64,000 nt of DNA from Trichaptum fuscoviolaceum. Lineage: Eukaryota; Basidiomycota; Agaricomycetes; Hymenochaetales; Trichaptaceae. Below are positions 55,018-64,000 of this stretch, piece after piece. How positions within the stretch are numbered: the stretch's first letter is position 1; each line of letters starts with the position of its first letter. Under the pieces are notes generated by a model that was not told the DNA's origin, did no database searches, and was given only the letters and a program-made list of their open reading frames with translations. A program made the translations under genes and the position numbers. The DNA lies in contig CAJSYZ010000001.1 of assembly GCA_910574455.1 (NCBI GenBank), positions 2,587,424 through 2,651,423 of the forward strand, read 5' to 3'.

Positions 55018-57616
55018 AGTGAGCGACAAGCGATAGGCAGAGACAAGTCAGAGCCGGCACTCGAAGGTTGCCCGACACCCCCCTCCGCGTAGAAGACGCT
55101 CATATTTATACCTACGTGCCAGAGTTTAAGTTGATTACACGATAGACAGGACCCGTACGTCAACACAGCAGACCGGAGTGAAACGAGTCGCAAGATGAAG
55201 GTTAGTTGGCGAAGCTGAACGAAGGCGACTGGCGGCTGCATTAGGTCGGATCGTCATAGTAAACAACGGCAAGCACATGCAAACACGATTTCCTTTCTTG
55301 GTAACACAGCGCACACGTCGACAGTCTTGAGAGCCGTTCTGAAGCAAAAAGTAGTCGACGAGGGCGGACCACGAGACCCTACGCCACTCAGATGCTCGGT
55401 ACATTCGTGCCCAAATTTTCCGGAGTCGTCGCAAGCGTAATGTTGTGCATCTTTCTGGTGATGTATGACCTTCTGTGCGTGTGGCTTTCTCCTAAGTTTT
55501 CTTCGCTGTCCGAGAGCTAACGCTTCTTGAACTCAATACCTCATGGTTCTGTCCTAGCCGGTTGGCGGAGATTTTCAAGCATGAACAACATTGCACACAC
55601 TCATTTGTGCAGACGATCGTTCGTCGATACACGTCACAATGTGGCGTCCGTATTGAACCTAGCAGAATTAACATTGAGGATCGTCCACTCTTCTTTGCAT
55701 GAATACTTCACCTGGAGAGGTCCGATATGGCGGGAAACGCCCCCAAAACATCTTCATAGTAGAGCAATGAGAAAAGCTCGGATCAAGGAGTTTGTTTCTT
55801 TAGTAAGTCATATGGTTGGTGGTTCTTCCGGTTTCTACAGGAATAGCGAGGTCATCTGAGGAAACTTTGTACACGTGTCTTGCTTGCGACATTAACTGCT
55901 ATTGACAGTGAACGAGCTTATTACCCCGCGACTTGAGAGGAACTGAAGGCGATGCAGGAAGAATAGAGCCACACGGGTTTGGCAGAGTACATTGGTTCCT
56001 AACGAAGCGTCGAGATCTTGTTCTTCATATTGCGCACATCCTCGGAGGCGCATTTCACCAGAAACACATGCTCGTTGACCGTCAACAGCCGAGAGAATGA
56101 ATGGTGGAGTCGTCGGTGGACTGAACTTTCGCGTACTGGACTTCTTAATACCCGGACTCCATATAGCGAGGTACGATGTAGGACATATTGTAGCCTTGTT
56201 ATACGATGTTCTATCCAAGAAGATCGTGAAGTATGCCAGCTGGATGTCGGGTTGTATTTGTATTAAAGAGGCGGGTGCTGTGCTATAGTCGAACTCTTGT
56301 ATGCGTGTGCAAGCGTTTAATTGTGGTAACATCTCTGTAGCGGCTGATCGGTCGAATTTGAGTTCGAGAAGTCGGATAGCTGTCTGGAGATGGCCTTTTG
56401 ATCCGGAATGAATGAGATAGAGTATAGCTTTAACGTGCATATAGTACCGGATGCCTCTAACATTCGCAGGAGCTGCCTCGCACCACAACTTGAAACCGCC
56501 CGTCCAGCACGAGACGAAACTTCGAATAACACAGCCTAGACACCCTGCACGATTTTGACAGTATTAGATGTAAATACACTATTGATGTTAGACGTGAATG
56601 ACTTACCTATCTGTGACGTTTGAAACTTTGAATACGTGCCATCGAAGACTCTAGAGTTGTACACTTAACAATCACGCGAGTTATAAGAATACCTTGTTAA
56701 TGTTGTACCGAACATGAGAACCTCCTATGTTTAAAGTTATGATGAAAGTCGTGTCCAATAGCAAACGGAGTAACGACTGCGCACAAGCCGGGACCACATT
56801 CGGGTCATCGTAACTACAGTAGCGAAACCACTGGCAGTATGAGAAGTTCGGCCGGAAGATGCATGCAATAATAGACCAGGAAACTCGTTCACTGGAGGAA
56901 ATGGGCCTTGAGTTAGCCAATGCTGTGAGGTCGCCAATCGGAAGGAGAGCCATGCAACCACTGGCATACGGAACATGGCTGTTCGTTGTCAAGCCATGTT
57001 GAAATTTGGCCACGGAACAAATGGTTTGATCGTGAGAAGAACTGCGATTGACGTTGCCGAGCATGCCGAAACAAAGTGCGAGTAGTTCGATGAAGAGAAT
57101 TTGTATGTTGCTGAGAGTTGACTCCTTATAACATATGAGTATAGCACTGTAAACTAATGATATAGACATACGCTCGCTCAACATGAGAATGTTTGTGTTG
57201 TATGCATAGTATAGGCAAGGCTATGCCGCAGATCTGGGATGATTGCGCCGCGTGGGAAATAGGAGGCAGTGGGCTTCAAGTTGAAGGGAGGCTAACCCCG
57301 CCCACGACCACCTGTCAGGTTTGGTGTTCCATCGCAGCGCCAACGTTCTCTTGTTCGCCCGCTCATCTCCTCTTCTCCTCCGACCACCACTATCAGTCAT
57401 TTCCCGCCTTTCTCTCTCTCTCTTTCTCCTCTATTCTAACGATCTTGAGGGGCTGGGTGGCCGAATCTCTATTTCTGCGTGGTGCTAATTATACGACCGC
57501 GACTTTGGTGCGTTGCTTCTGCCGGCGTTCGTTCAAAAAAAACAATTAAACTCACGAGTTGGTTTCCTGTTCGCCTCGCTTCAGACGCGAGTAGCATACT
57601 AGTAACGCCGCCAGTC
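55018..57616. other. 2.6-kb divergent intergenic region between two glucanase genes
   Basis: It contains the promoters of the GH55 gene (minus) and GH5 gene (plus). Minus-strand open stretches at 55892-56488 and 56681-57184 are long enough to note but show no family, signal peptide or consistent splicing that I can support. A pyrimidine-rich run (about 57385-57440) lies in the GH5 leader. Confidence 0.45.
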
Positions 57617-60340
57617 ATGGCTGAATCATCTATAAGAAACCTACGTCCTTCAGATCCCCGCTACGACCCTTTACCTTTCGAGACAGACCCCATCTCTCGT
57701 TCCTCTACACCGGCTTCGCCTCAGGCAGGTCCAGCCGCCTTCCCAATGGAAGAACTCCCATCAGGTGCTGCCCGTCCAAGGTTTCAAGGACATGCTCTTC
57801 GTGATGATGGTTCCTTCCGCAATTCTTTCGCTTCGTCTAATTACAATGCTCAATCCGTGAACTCGTCTGTGTACGCTCTCAACCCTGAGGGAGCTGGTCC
57901 CTCTTCTGATTTCCTTGCTGGCTATCGTGATGATCCAAATGCCGAATTCCAGGATCAACATGTAGCGCATGAACCAGGGTCGGATTACTTGGAGGAGAAG
58001 AGGCAAACATATGCTTCTCCTCGTCAGACGAAAAAGAAGAGATGGGTACTCATCCTTGGTGTTATTGCACTGGTGGTCGTCGTTGCAGTAGCTGTTTTGG
58101 TCCCTTTGTACTTCTTCGTCTTTAAGAGCAAGGATAAGAGCTCGTCAGGGGACACTTCAAGTAGTGATCCTGCCAGCCCCTCTGCTTCAGGCCCAAATGG
58201 CGGCGTCCGCACTGTCGTCACTGGCGGTGATGGTAGCACGGTAACAAAAGACGACGGAACAACATTCACGTACAAAAACTCGTTTGGTGGAACGTGGTAT
58301 TGGGATCCCGAGGATCCTTTCAACAATGGTGCTCGTGCTCAATCTTGGACGCCAGCGTTGAATGAAACCTTTAAATATGGTATTGACATTATCCGAGGGT
58401 GAGTCATTAACGAACGCTTATGATCAATATACTCATTTGATTCATTTTGTTCACTTAGTGTCAACATTGGTGGTTGGCTAAACACTGAGCCTGTAAGTAG
58501 TTTTATTACTTGACTTCCGTCAACAAACTAATAAAATCTGATGAAATCTCTGCTTAGTTCATGTGAGTTACGGACATTTGATGCACCACTTCTGTTTCTG
58601 TATTGACGCCATTATCGACTAGATCTCCCGCTCTTTATGAAAAATACCTTAATGCAAGCACACCTGCCATCGATGAGTGGACATTAAGTGAAAATATGCG
58701 GAGCGATACAGCAAATGGTGGAATAAGCCAACTTGAGGATCATTACAAAACTTTCATTGTAAGTCAAGATAGCTTAATAGGTGGCCGACCTTCTTATACT
58801 AACGTATATGACAGACCGAAGAAGACTTCGCTCAAATTGCTGGTGCCGGTCTCAACTTTGTTCGTATTCCTCTCCCATATTGGGCGATTGAGACTCGTGA
58901 CAGTGAGCCTTTTTTGGCGAAGACCAGTTGGACGTGAGTTTGCATTTTGTATAGGGGTTGTAGAGCGCCACTAAATGACTTCAATAGTTACTTCCTCAAG
59001 GCCGTCCAATGGGCTCGCAAGTACGGTCTCCGTATTAACCTTGATCTTCATGCACTCCCGGGAAGTCAGAATGGATGGAACCATTCGGGTCGTTTGGGTA
59101 GTGTGAATGTGCTCAATGGTCCGATGGGCTACGCCAACGCTCAGCGTTCTTTGGATTACATCCGTATTCTCGCCGAGTTCATCTCTCAGGACCAGTACAA
59201 GGATGTCGTCACTATGTTCGGTATCACGAATGAGCCTCAGGCACCTACCTTTGGCCAGGATGCTTTGTCGAGATATTATCTCCAGGCTTACGGCATGGTC
59301 CGTACTGCTGGTGGCGTAGGACAGGGTAATGGACCATTCATTTCTTACCATGATGGTTTCCTTGGTCAGAACAATTGGGCGGGTTTCCTCCCTGGTGCTG
59401 ACCGAATTGCCCTGGACACGCATCCGTACTTGTGCTTCGGTTCGCAAAGCTCAAACCCTCTTTCGTCATTCGTTACCACTCCTTGTGATGCCTGGGCAGC
59501 GAACATGAACACATCGATGTCTGCATTTGGTTTGAGCGCAGCTGGAGAATTCTCCCTTGCTGTCAACGACTGTGGTCTCTACGTCAACGGTGTTGGCCTT
59601 GGTACTCGTTATGAGGGCACTTACACCCCTGGAACGTGGCCGAAAATCGGTAGCTGTGATCCCTGGCTGGACTGGGAAAGCTGGGATGCTCCGACCAAGG
59701 CGAACTACAAGAAGCTCGCTTTGTCGAGCATGGATGCTCTGCAGGTAAGTGCATTGCAAGTTCTGTGATGTTTTCCTTTGCTGACTACTTTTATCAGAAT
59801 TGGTTCTTCTGGACATGGAAGATCGGCAACTCGTCGGTAACCGGAAAAGTTATGGCCCCCCATTGGTCTTACCAACTTGGCCTTGAGAACGGTTGGATGC
59901 CTACCGATCCGCGTGCCGCTATCGGCTCATGTGGTGGTGGTAGCCCGTTCGATGGCCCCCTTGCTCCTTCGAATACTGGCGGCTCTGGTGCCGATAGCAT
60001 TCCTGCCTCCGTTTCTTCCTCGCTCGCATGGCCACCCGCAACTCTCAGCAACGCTGGTGCTGTGACCCTCCTGCCTAGTTACACCCCTACTGGTGCCGTC
60101 CCTACGCTTCCTGGCCCGACTTTCACTGCGACAAGCGGTAAGGCGACTACAACTATCTCTGGTGGAAACGGATGGGAGAATTCTGCAGACAACGCAGGCC
60201 TCATGACCGACATCGCAGGGTGCAGCTATCTTGACCCTTGGGTTGGTAATGCCGATCCGCCATCGCCGCTCTGCTCAGCAGCAGTCAAGCGTGATGCCGT
60301 GCCTGAGCCTGTACTCACCGGCGCACCTATGTGGCGGTGA
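57617..60340 (+). CDS. GH5 exo-1,3-beta-glucosidase with type II membrane anchor
   Basis: These enzymes (Exg family, GH5_9) trim wall beta-1,3-glucan. The ATG at 57617 starts a cytosolic tail of about 140 residues with many Ser/Pro (MAESSIRNLRPSDPRYDPLP), then KKKRW and one membrane helix (VLILGVIALVVVVAVAVLVP). A Ser/Gly-rich stem precedes the catalytic domain. GVNIGGWLNTEPF and NFVRIPLPYWAIE are typical. The acid/base Glu is in VTMFGITNEPQAPTFG and the nucleophile Glu in LSAAGEFSLAVNDCG; NWFFWTWKIGNS follows after an intron. Introns between about 58400 and 58990 are short. The tail after GLENGWMPTDPRAAIGSCGG is Thr/Ser/Pro-rich and ends TGAPMWR. All catalytic residues are intact. It likely acts at the plasma membrane facing the wall, or after release. 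Confidence 0.93.
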
Positions 60341-60661
60341 AAATGAAGTTTACTTGAGGGGGTAAGTTACGGTGTAATTAATACATATTCATTGCTTTTA
60401 TTGCTCTGTATACACAATGGTTCATTGCTCTCACGTCTCGTCTCACATTGACGCTTCCGGGGTTCCGCGTAGTTCTTGTACAGACTTTCGCATTACAATC
60501 ATTTAAAAGGCCTCTTTTTTTTTTTTTTTCTTGACACTCATTTGCATGGACCTTTATTAATGACTTGTGTTTAATACGCAATCGGACTTGAACTTGCAGT
60601 AGTGGTAGTAATGATACGAAATTGAGTGGTGCTTTACATCTGAGGCCTACAATGCCTTCGT
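60341..60661. other. Intergenic, convergent 3' ends
   Basis: About 320 bp between the GH5 stop and the stop of the minus-strand inhibitor gene. It includes a run of about 18 T at 60513-60530, and nothing else notable. Confidence 0.5.
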
Positions 60662-61013
60662 CTAGTGCTCCCCGCTGGTCGTAGCATAGCGATCCTCGAG
60701 ATCCTCTTGACCTCCGTAACCGCCCTCAAAGTCCTTGTCAGCGCGAGCCGCACTGTCTTTCGCGTCTTTCGCAATTTGCTCTTTCAAAGCAGCAAGCTGC
60801 TCTTGTTCCTGTACAGAGGAGAAAGTGAATTGTGAGTTATCCGTCGAATACTGCGTTCCATGGGATGATGATCTTACCTTCTGTCTCGCATACTGTGCTT
60901 CCTCTCCTTGCTCCCTAGTTTTCCACGCATTATCCTATAGCACGTTCAAAGGTGAGAGAAGACGAATACCCCTTGAGAAAATATCTTGCCTGGCTTGTTG
61001 ATGCGGAGAACAT
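60662..61013 (-). CDS. Probable mitochondrial F1-ATPase inhibitor (IF1/Inh1-like)
   Basis: The spliced product has about 75 residues. The middle exon reads DNAWKTREQGEEAQYARQK and joins after an intron to EQEQLAALKEQIAKDAKDSA. This fits the IATP signature (KRExAxEDxYxRxxExEkLxxLKxKL), a long helix that blocks reverse ATP hydrolysis. The tail is DFEGGYGGQEDLEDRY and ends TTSGEH at 60662. The first exon (ATG 61013, MFSASTSQ) can be joined in frame only through a GC-AG intron (GCAAGA...TATAG). Reading straight through gives a presequence-like MFSASTSQARYFLKGYSSS that soon meets a stop. The short N-terminus leaves the import signal unclear, and an upstream exon is possible. A generic helical protein remains the alternative. 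Confidence 0.55.
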
Positions 61014-61215
61014 GATGGTAAGATATAAAGGCTTGACGAGGCGCAGTCAGTCTCGGTCCACCGTATTTATTGCGTCACTGGCACTGCTTCACCGGGTCCG
61101 AGTCTGGTACTTATTTCAAGGCTGTGTATTGCTACTAAAAATAGAACTTGAATGCTGTGAGCAACCTGCGTACGCTCTGCCTTTTGCAGCGACCAACACC
61201 TCCGAGTCGTAGGCG

Positions 61216-62865
61216 ATGCCAAAGATGGATACGAAAGAGGGTTATCCTGTATCCAGATATGCATCGTCTTCCCTAAGGAACAAGAGACTGATTCTCTATC
61301 TGGTGCGTCGCAGAGGTTCTCTTCAGTACAATCAATACGCGTAGGCTCTGATGAAACTTGCAATAGGAAATCATCATATTAGGCGTCCTTACGGTCTTCA
61401 TCTACCTTCAAGGTTGGAGCTTGAGGATAACCAGGAATCCTAACTATCCCCCGAGTCCACCGCGAAACGTCGAAGTGTCATTCAAGCATTTAGCGGAACA
61501 CTGTGCCCAGGCTCTGCCAATCAGTACAGATGAATTCCATTCGCGTCAAGTTGCACTTGCACGAACATTGCACGAACTCGGCGCGGCGGCATACATCGCA
61601 GAGCCAGGTGCAAACGCAGAGTTCTTCGGGAATATCTCTTCGAGCCAGTGGCATCTCTCGGAGCGGCCGTTACTACTCATAATATCTCCCGACGAAGTGG
61701 ATGGGAATGTAGCGCCGAGGATATCGATCCTCACACCGACATTCGAAGCCACACGCGCAAAGCTCCTACCTGTCTCCTCTCAGGACGTCTCCTACTTCGA
61801 CTGGCCCGAGGATTCCAATCCTTACGATATTGCTATCTCGTCTCTATCAAGCAAGTCTGGCACCATCTTTGTAGACAACTCGATTCGGAAATTCATCTCA
61901 GACGGACTTGCCGATGCGTATACGGGTGGGGATGTTCTCTCTGCGCCACTCGAGGTTCGGTCTCTGAGGGAGCGGAAATCAGCTACAGAAATCAATCTCA
62001 TGCGTTGTGCTAATGAGGTGACGCTCATGGCAATACGTGCCGCCAGGGAACACTTCTATATCGGAATGCGTGAGTCTGAAGCACAAAGACTTGTTGTCAA
62101 AGCTCTTGCGGATGCTGGTCTCAAGGGTGGATTTGCTCTTACCCTGTTTGGTGGTAAGCAGCATATAGTCTTTTCCCACCCGCCCAATGATTGACTCCCT
62201 CCCTCACAGAAAACGCAGCGCTACCACATGGTAGTGGTACAGACCGCCAGCTTGGGGCAGGCGACTTCATTCTCATCGATACCGGGGGATCTTTGCATGG
62301 GTACGAAAGCGATATCACTAGGGTTAGTCTCGCTTCCTAGCTTTTCGTTCACCCATTCTCGGGCGCTAACCTCATGGCGTAACACAAAGACGTTCGCCCT
62401 CAAAGACTCGATAATTCCAACAGGACACCTGGAGCTCTGGAACATCGTGCATTCTGCACAGCTCGCTGCTCACCGCGCGGCACGCAACGGAACACTCACA
62501 CGCCGTGTCGACGAAGCCGCGCGTGCCGTCATCACCAAAGCTGGATACGGGAGGTACTTCACTCATCGCTTAGGACATGGTGAGGTTTCCTGAGCTCTTG
62601 CTTGACATTTTGTGGGACATCGGAGATTGACACGTAAGCTTATCATCCAGGAATTGGACTGGAAGGCCATGAAGCACCTTATCTGAGAGGAGGTAGCGAC
62701 GACATTATCCGCCCGGGACATGCTTTCTCAAACGAGCCCGGCGTGTATATCGAAGGCAAAGTCGGTGTCCGGTTAGAGGATATCTTCTACGTCTCGGAGG
62801 ATGGCACCGCGGTGTTCTTGACGGAAAGGGTTGGTGGCCAGGCTACTTCACCGTGGAAGATTTGA
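61216..62865 (+). CDS. Membrane-anchored Xaa-Pro aminopeptidase (peptidase M24B)
   Basis: M24B enzymes use two metal ions to release N-terminal residues before proline. The ATG at 61216 has a TAG just upstream in frame and starts MPKMDTKEGYPVSRYASSSL. A 70-nt intron joins LILYL to EIIILGVLTVFIYLQGWSL, giving one membrane helix near residues 25-48, so this is a type II anchored form. The creatinase N domain runs VEVSFKHLAEHCAQALPIST to SEMNF-like elements. The catalytic domain shows all metal ligands: FILIDTGGSLHGYESDITRT (two Asp), THRLGHGIGLEGHEAPYL (His), FSNEPGVYIEG (Glu) and VGVRLEDIFYVSEDG (Glu). It ends GGQATSPWKI at 62865. Introns at about 62155-62210, 62322-62388 and 62582-62650 rejoin cleanly. 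The anchor suggests secretory-pathway or vacuolar work. Confidence 0.92.
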
Positions 62866-63152
62866 TCAATGCCATAACTAATATGGTGCTTCTGTAACGA
62901 ATGTATTTGCAAAGATTTCCCCCCCCTCTGTATCTTGATGCAGGAAGAATACCCGGGAACAATGATCAATTATATTGTAACTATACCAAAAAGAGACATC
63001 AAGGATAACATGCTATAAAAACAAAGGAGAGAAGTGTAGTGATCGAGAGAAACTGTACGCGCATTTGGAAAAGCTGAGGTGGGTGAGATGACAGACGCTT
63101 GTAATTATGATAAGATAAAGAGAGATGTGAGTAGCAGCTGTATTGAAAAGAC

Positions 63153-64000
63153 TCATGAGGCGACGTATTCCATGGGTCTGATAGAATCTGAATCATCAAC
63201 ACTTCCGACGTCAGGTACTGTCATTGACTGCAAACCAGACAAAAAGGACAAAGCAAAGAAGATGGCTACCCAGAGATTGCCTGACAATAGACTTTTGTTT
63301 ATGGAGAAGGCGAAGAGGCAACTATCGGAAAACAAGAATCAGTAAATGAGCCGGACGATAACAAGATGGAAAGACAACCTTGAGAATGTCGGCGCAACTG
63401 TTCGGGCAAGGCATTGGGAGAACTGGGCAAGGCCATTGGCCGTTCCAAGTGAAGTCGACCTCGGTGTAAGTTCCTTTACCAATATCATATTGAGGCTACA
63501 AAAATAAATTCAACTTTCATACTTATCATGATAGTGACTACAAAACCTACGAGAATGCCAAACATGCAATTCGACTTATTGCCAGACTAATTCCAATGCC
63601 AATCCATAGCCAGAGTCGAATTCGGGGGTCAATCATGTGGCCCAGATCATCAGTCCCACACTTGGCAAGCCTGCTTAGGAGTGGGAAGGTCAAGAAAGTA
63701 ATCGGCCAAAGCCACATACAAAACCTGTACAGGCGAGCACAGGAGTAGCGCCGGAGCAGGGGTGGCATGACAACGATCTGAATGGCGGCAGATGATATGC
63801 CTGCTATTGCGAGAGCATAGCCAATCTGAGAAACCTATTGCACGACACGATTACATTGGCTAATTCAATGGCAAGACGTAATACTCACGGAGAATGAGAG
63901 GCCCCCTGTTTCGATTGGGGAATAGCAAAATAGTACAAAGACAACGTCGAAGGCAGTTCCGACGAAGCTAAGAGCACATCCTGATGCGCAAAGACTTCGC
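63153..64000 (-). CDS. MFS transporter, 5' end beyond window edge
   Basis: Only the C-terminal half is present. From the right edge the exons read GTAFDVVFVLFCYSPIETGG, then VSQIGYALAIAGISSAAIQI with VVMPPLLRRYSCARLYRFCM and LWPITFLTFPLLSRL, LWLWIGIGISLAISRIACLA, NMILVKELTPRSTSLGTANG with LAQFSQCLARTVAP, and finally LFAFSINKSLLSGNLWVAIF before an acidic tail to the stop at 63153. The PP-x-RR...LYR loop and the SxLGTxNGLAQ helix are typical of a large fungal MFS group annotated as multidrug or tetracycline-like exporters. The substrate is unknown. Confidence 0.85.

Noticed and set aside
55892..57184. Two minus-strand open frames of about 200 and 167 codons between the glucanases
   Set aside because: No recognisable domain or consistent exon structure; they could be chance frames in a long intergenic region, so I mention them only in the gap entry.
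57440..57616. Upstream in-frame start of the GH5 gene near 57479
   Set aside because: The frame is open upstream but begins without an ATG; the first good ATG is at 57617 and the upstream part is a pyrimidine-rich leader.

Overview
The window comes from an Agaricomycete-like basidiomycete nuclear genome. Coding genes are broken by many ~50-nt GT-AG introns with CTNA-type branch points. The gene set fits: a basidiomycete-type A-T-C-T-C-T-C siderophore synthetase, a fused NAD(H) glutamate synthase, a CHORD-CS protein, secreted GH55 and membrane-anchored GH5 glucanases, and chromodomain Ty3/gypsy, pogo-like and hAT transposons. No tRNA, rRNA or CRISPR was recognised.

Left part (1-19.0 kb): a hydroxamate siderophore locus. 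A partial ornithine N5-monooxygenase gene (minus) and a three-condensation-domain NRPS gene (plus) are divergent around a 1.2 kb promoter holding a tight cluster of WGATAR sites. Next come a convergent RibD-like deaminase and the large glutamate synthase gene GLT1 (minus).

Middle (19-38 kb): a transposon nest. A pogo/CENP-B-type DDE transposase gene (minus) is split by a 10,947-bp Ty3/gypsy chromovirus. The two 550-bp LTRs read as identical and are flanked by a perfect 5-bp duplication (ACCAA). A 1,015-bp non-autonomous hAT element with an 8-bp duplication (ACTGTATG) lies just 3' of the transposase stop.

The gypsy element is the most unusual object here. Its predicted transcript begins with about 2.88 kb that contains no ATG in any frame, while the opposite strand of the same interval has about 44. 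Yet this leader holds a 368-codon and a 332-codon open frame, both in the Gag frame and separated by two stops. It also shows an 11-nt Tf1-like self-priming match, a canonical A AAT TTT -1 frameshift site between gag and pro, a second HHCC-like zinc module in the leader frame, and four overlapping unrecognised ORFs after pol.

Right part (38-64 kb): ordinary housekeeping genes. They are LST8 (TOR subunit), a small spliced 62-aa protein gene, an ALKBH7-like dioxygenase, a mitochondrial carrier, a CHORD-CS co-chaperone, mitochondrial IF2, a mitochondrial scramblase-family protein, a GH55 glucanase, a GH5 exo-1,3-glucanase with a type II anchor, a probable F1-ATPase inhibitor, a membrane-anchored M24B aminopeptidase, and an MFS transporter running off the right edge.
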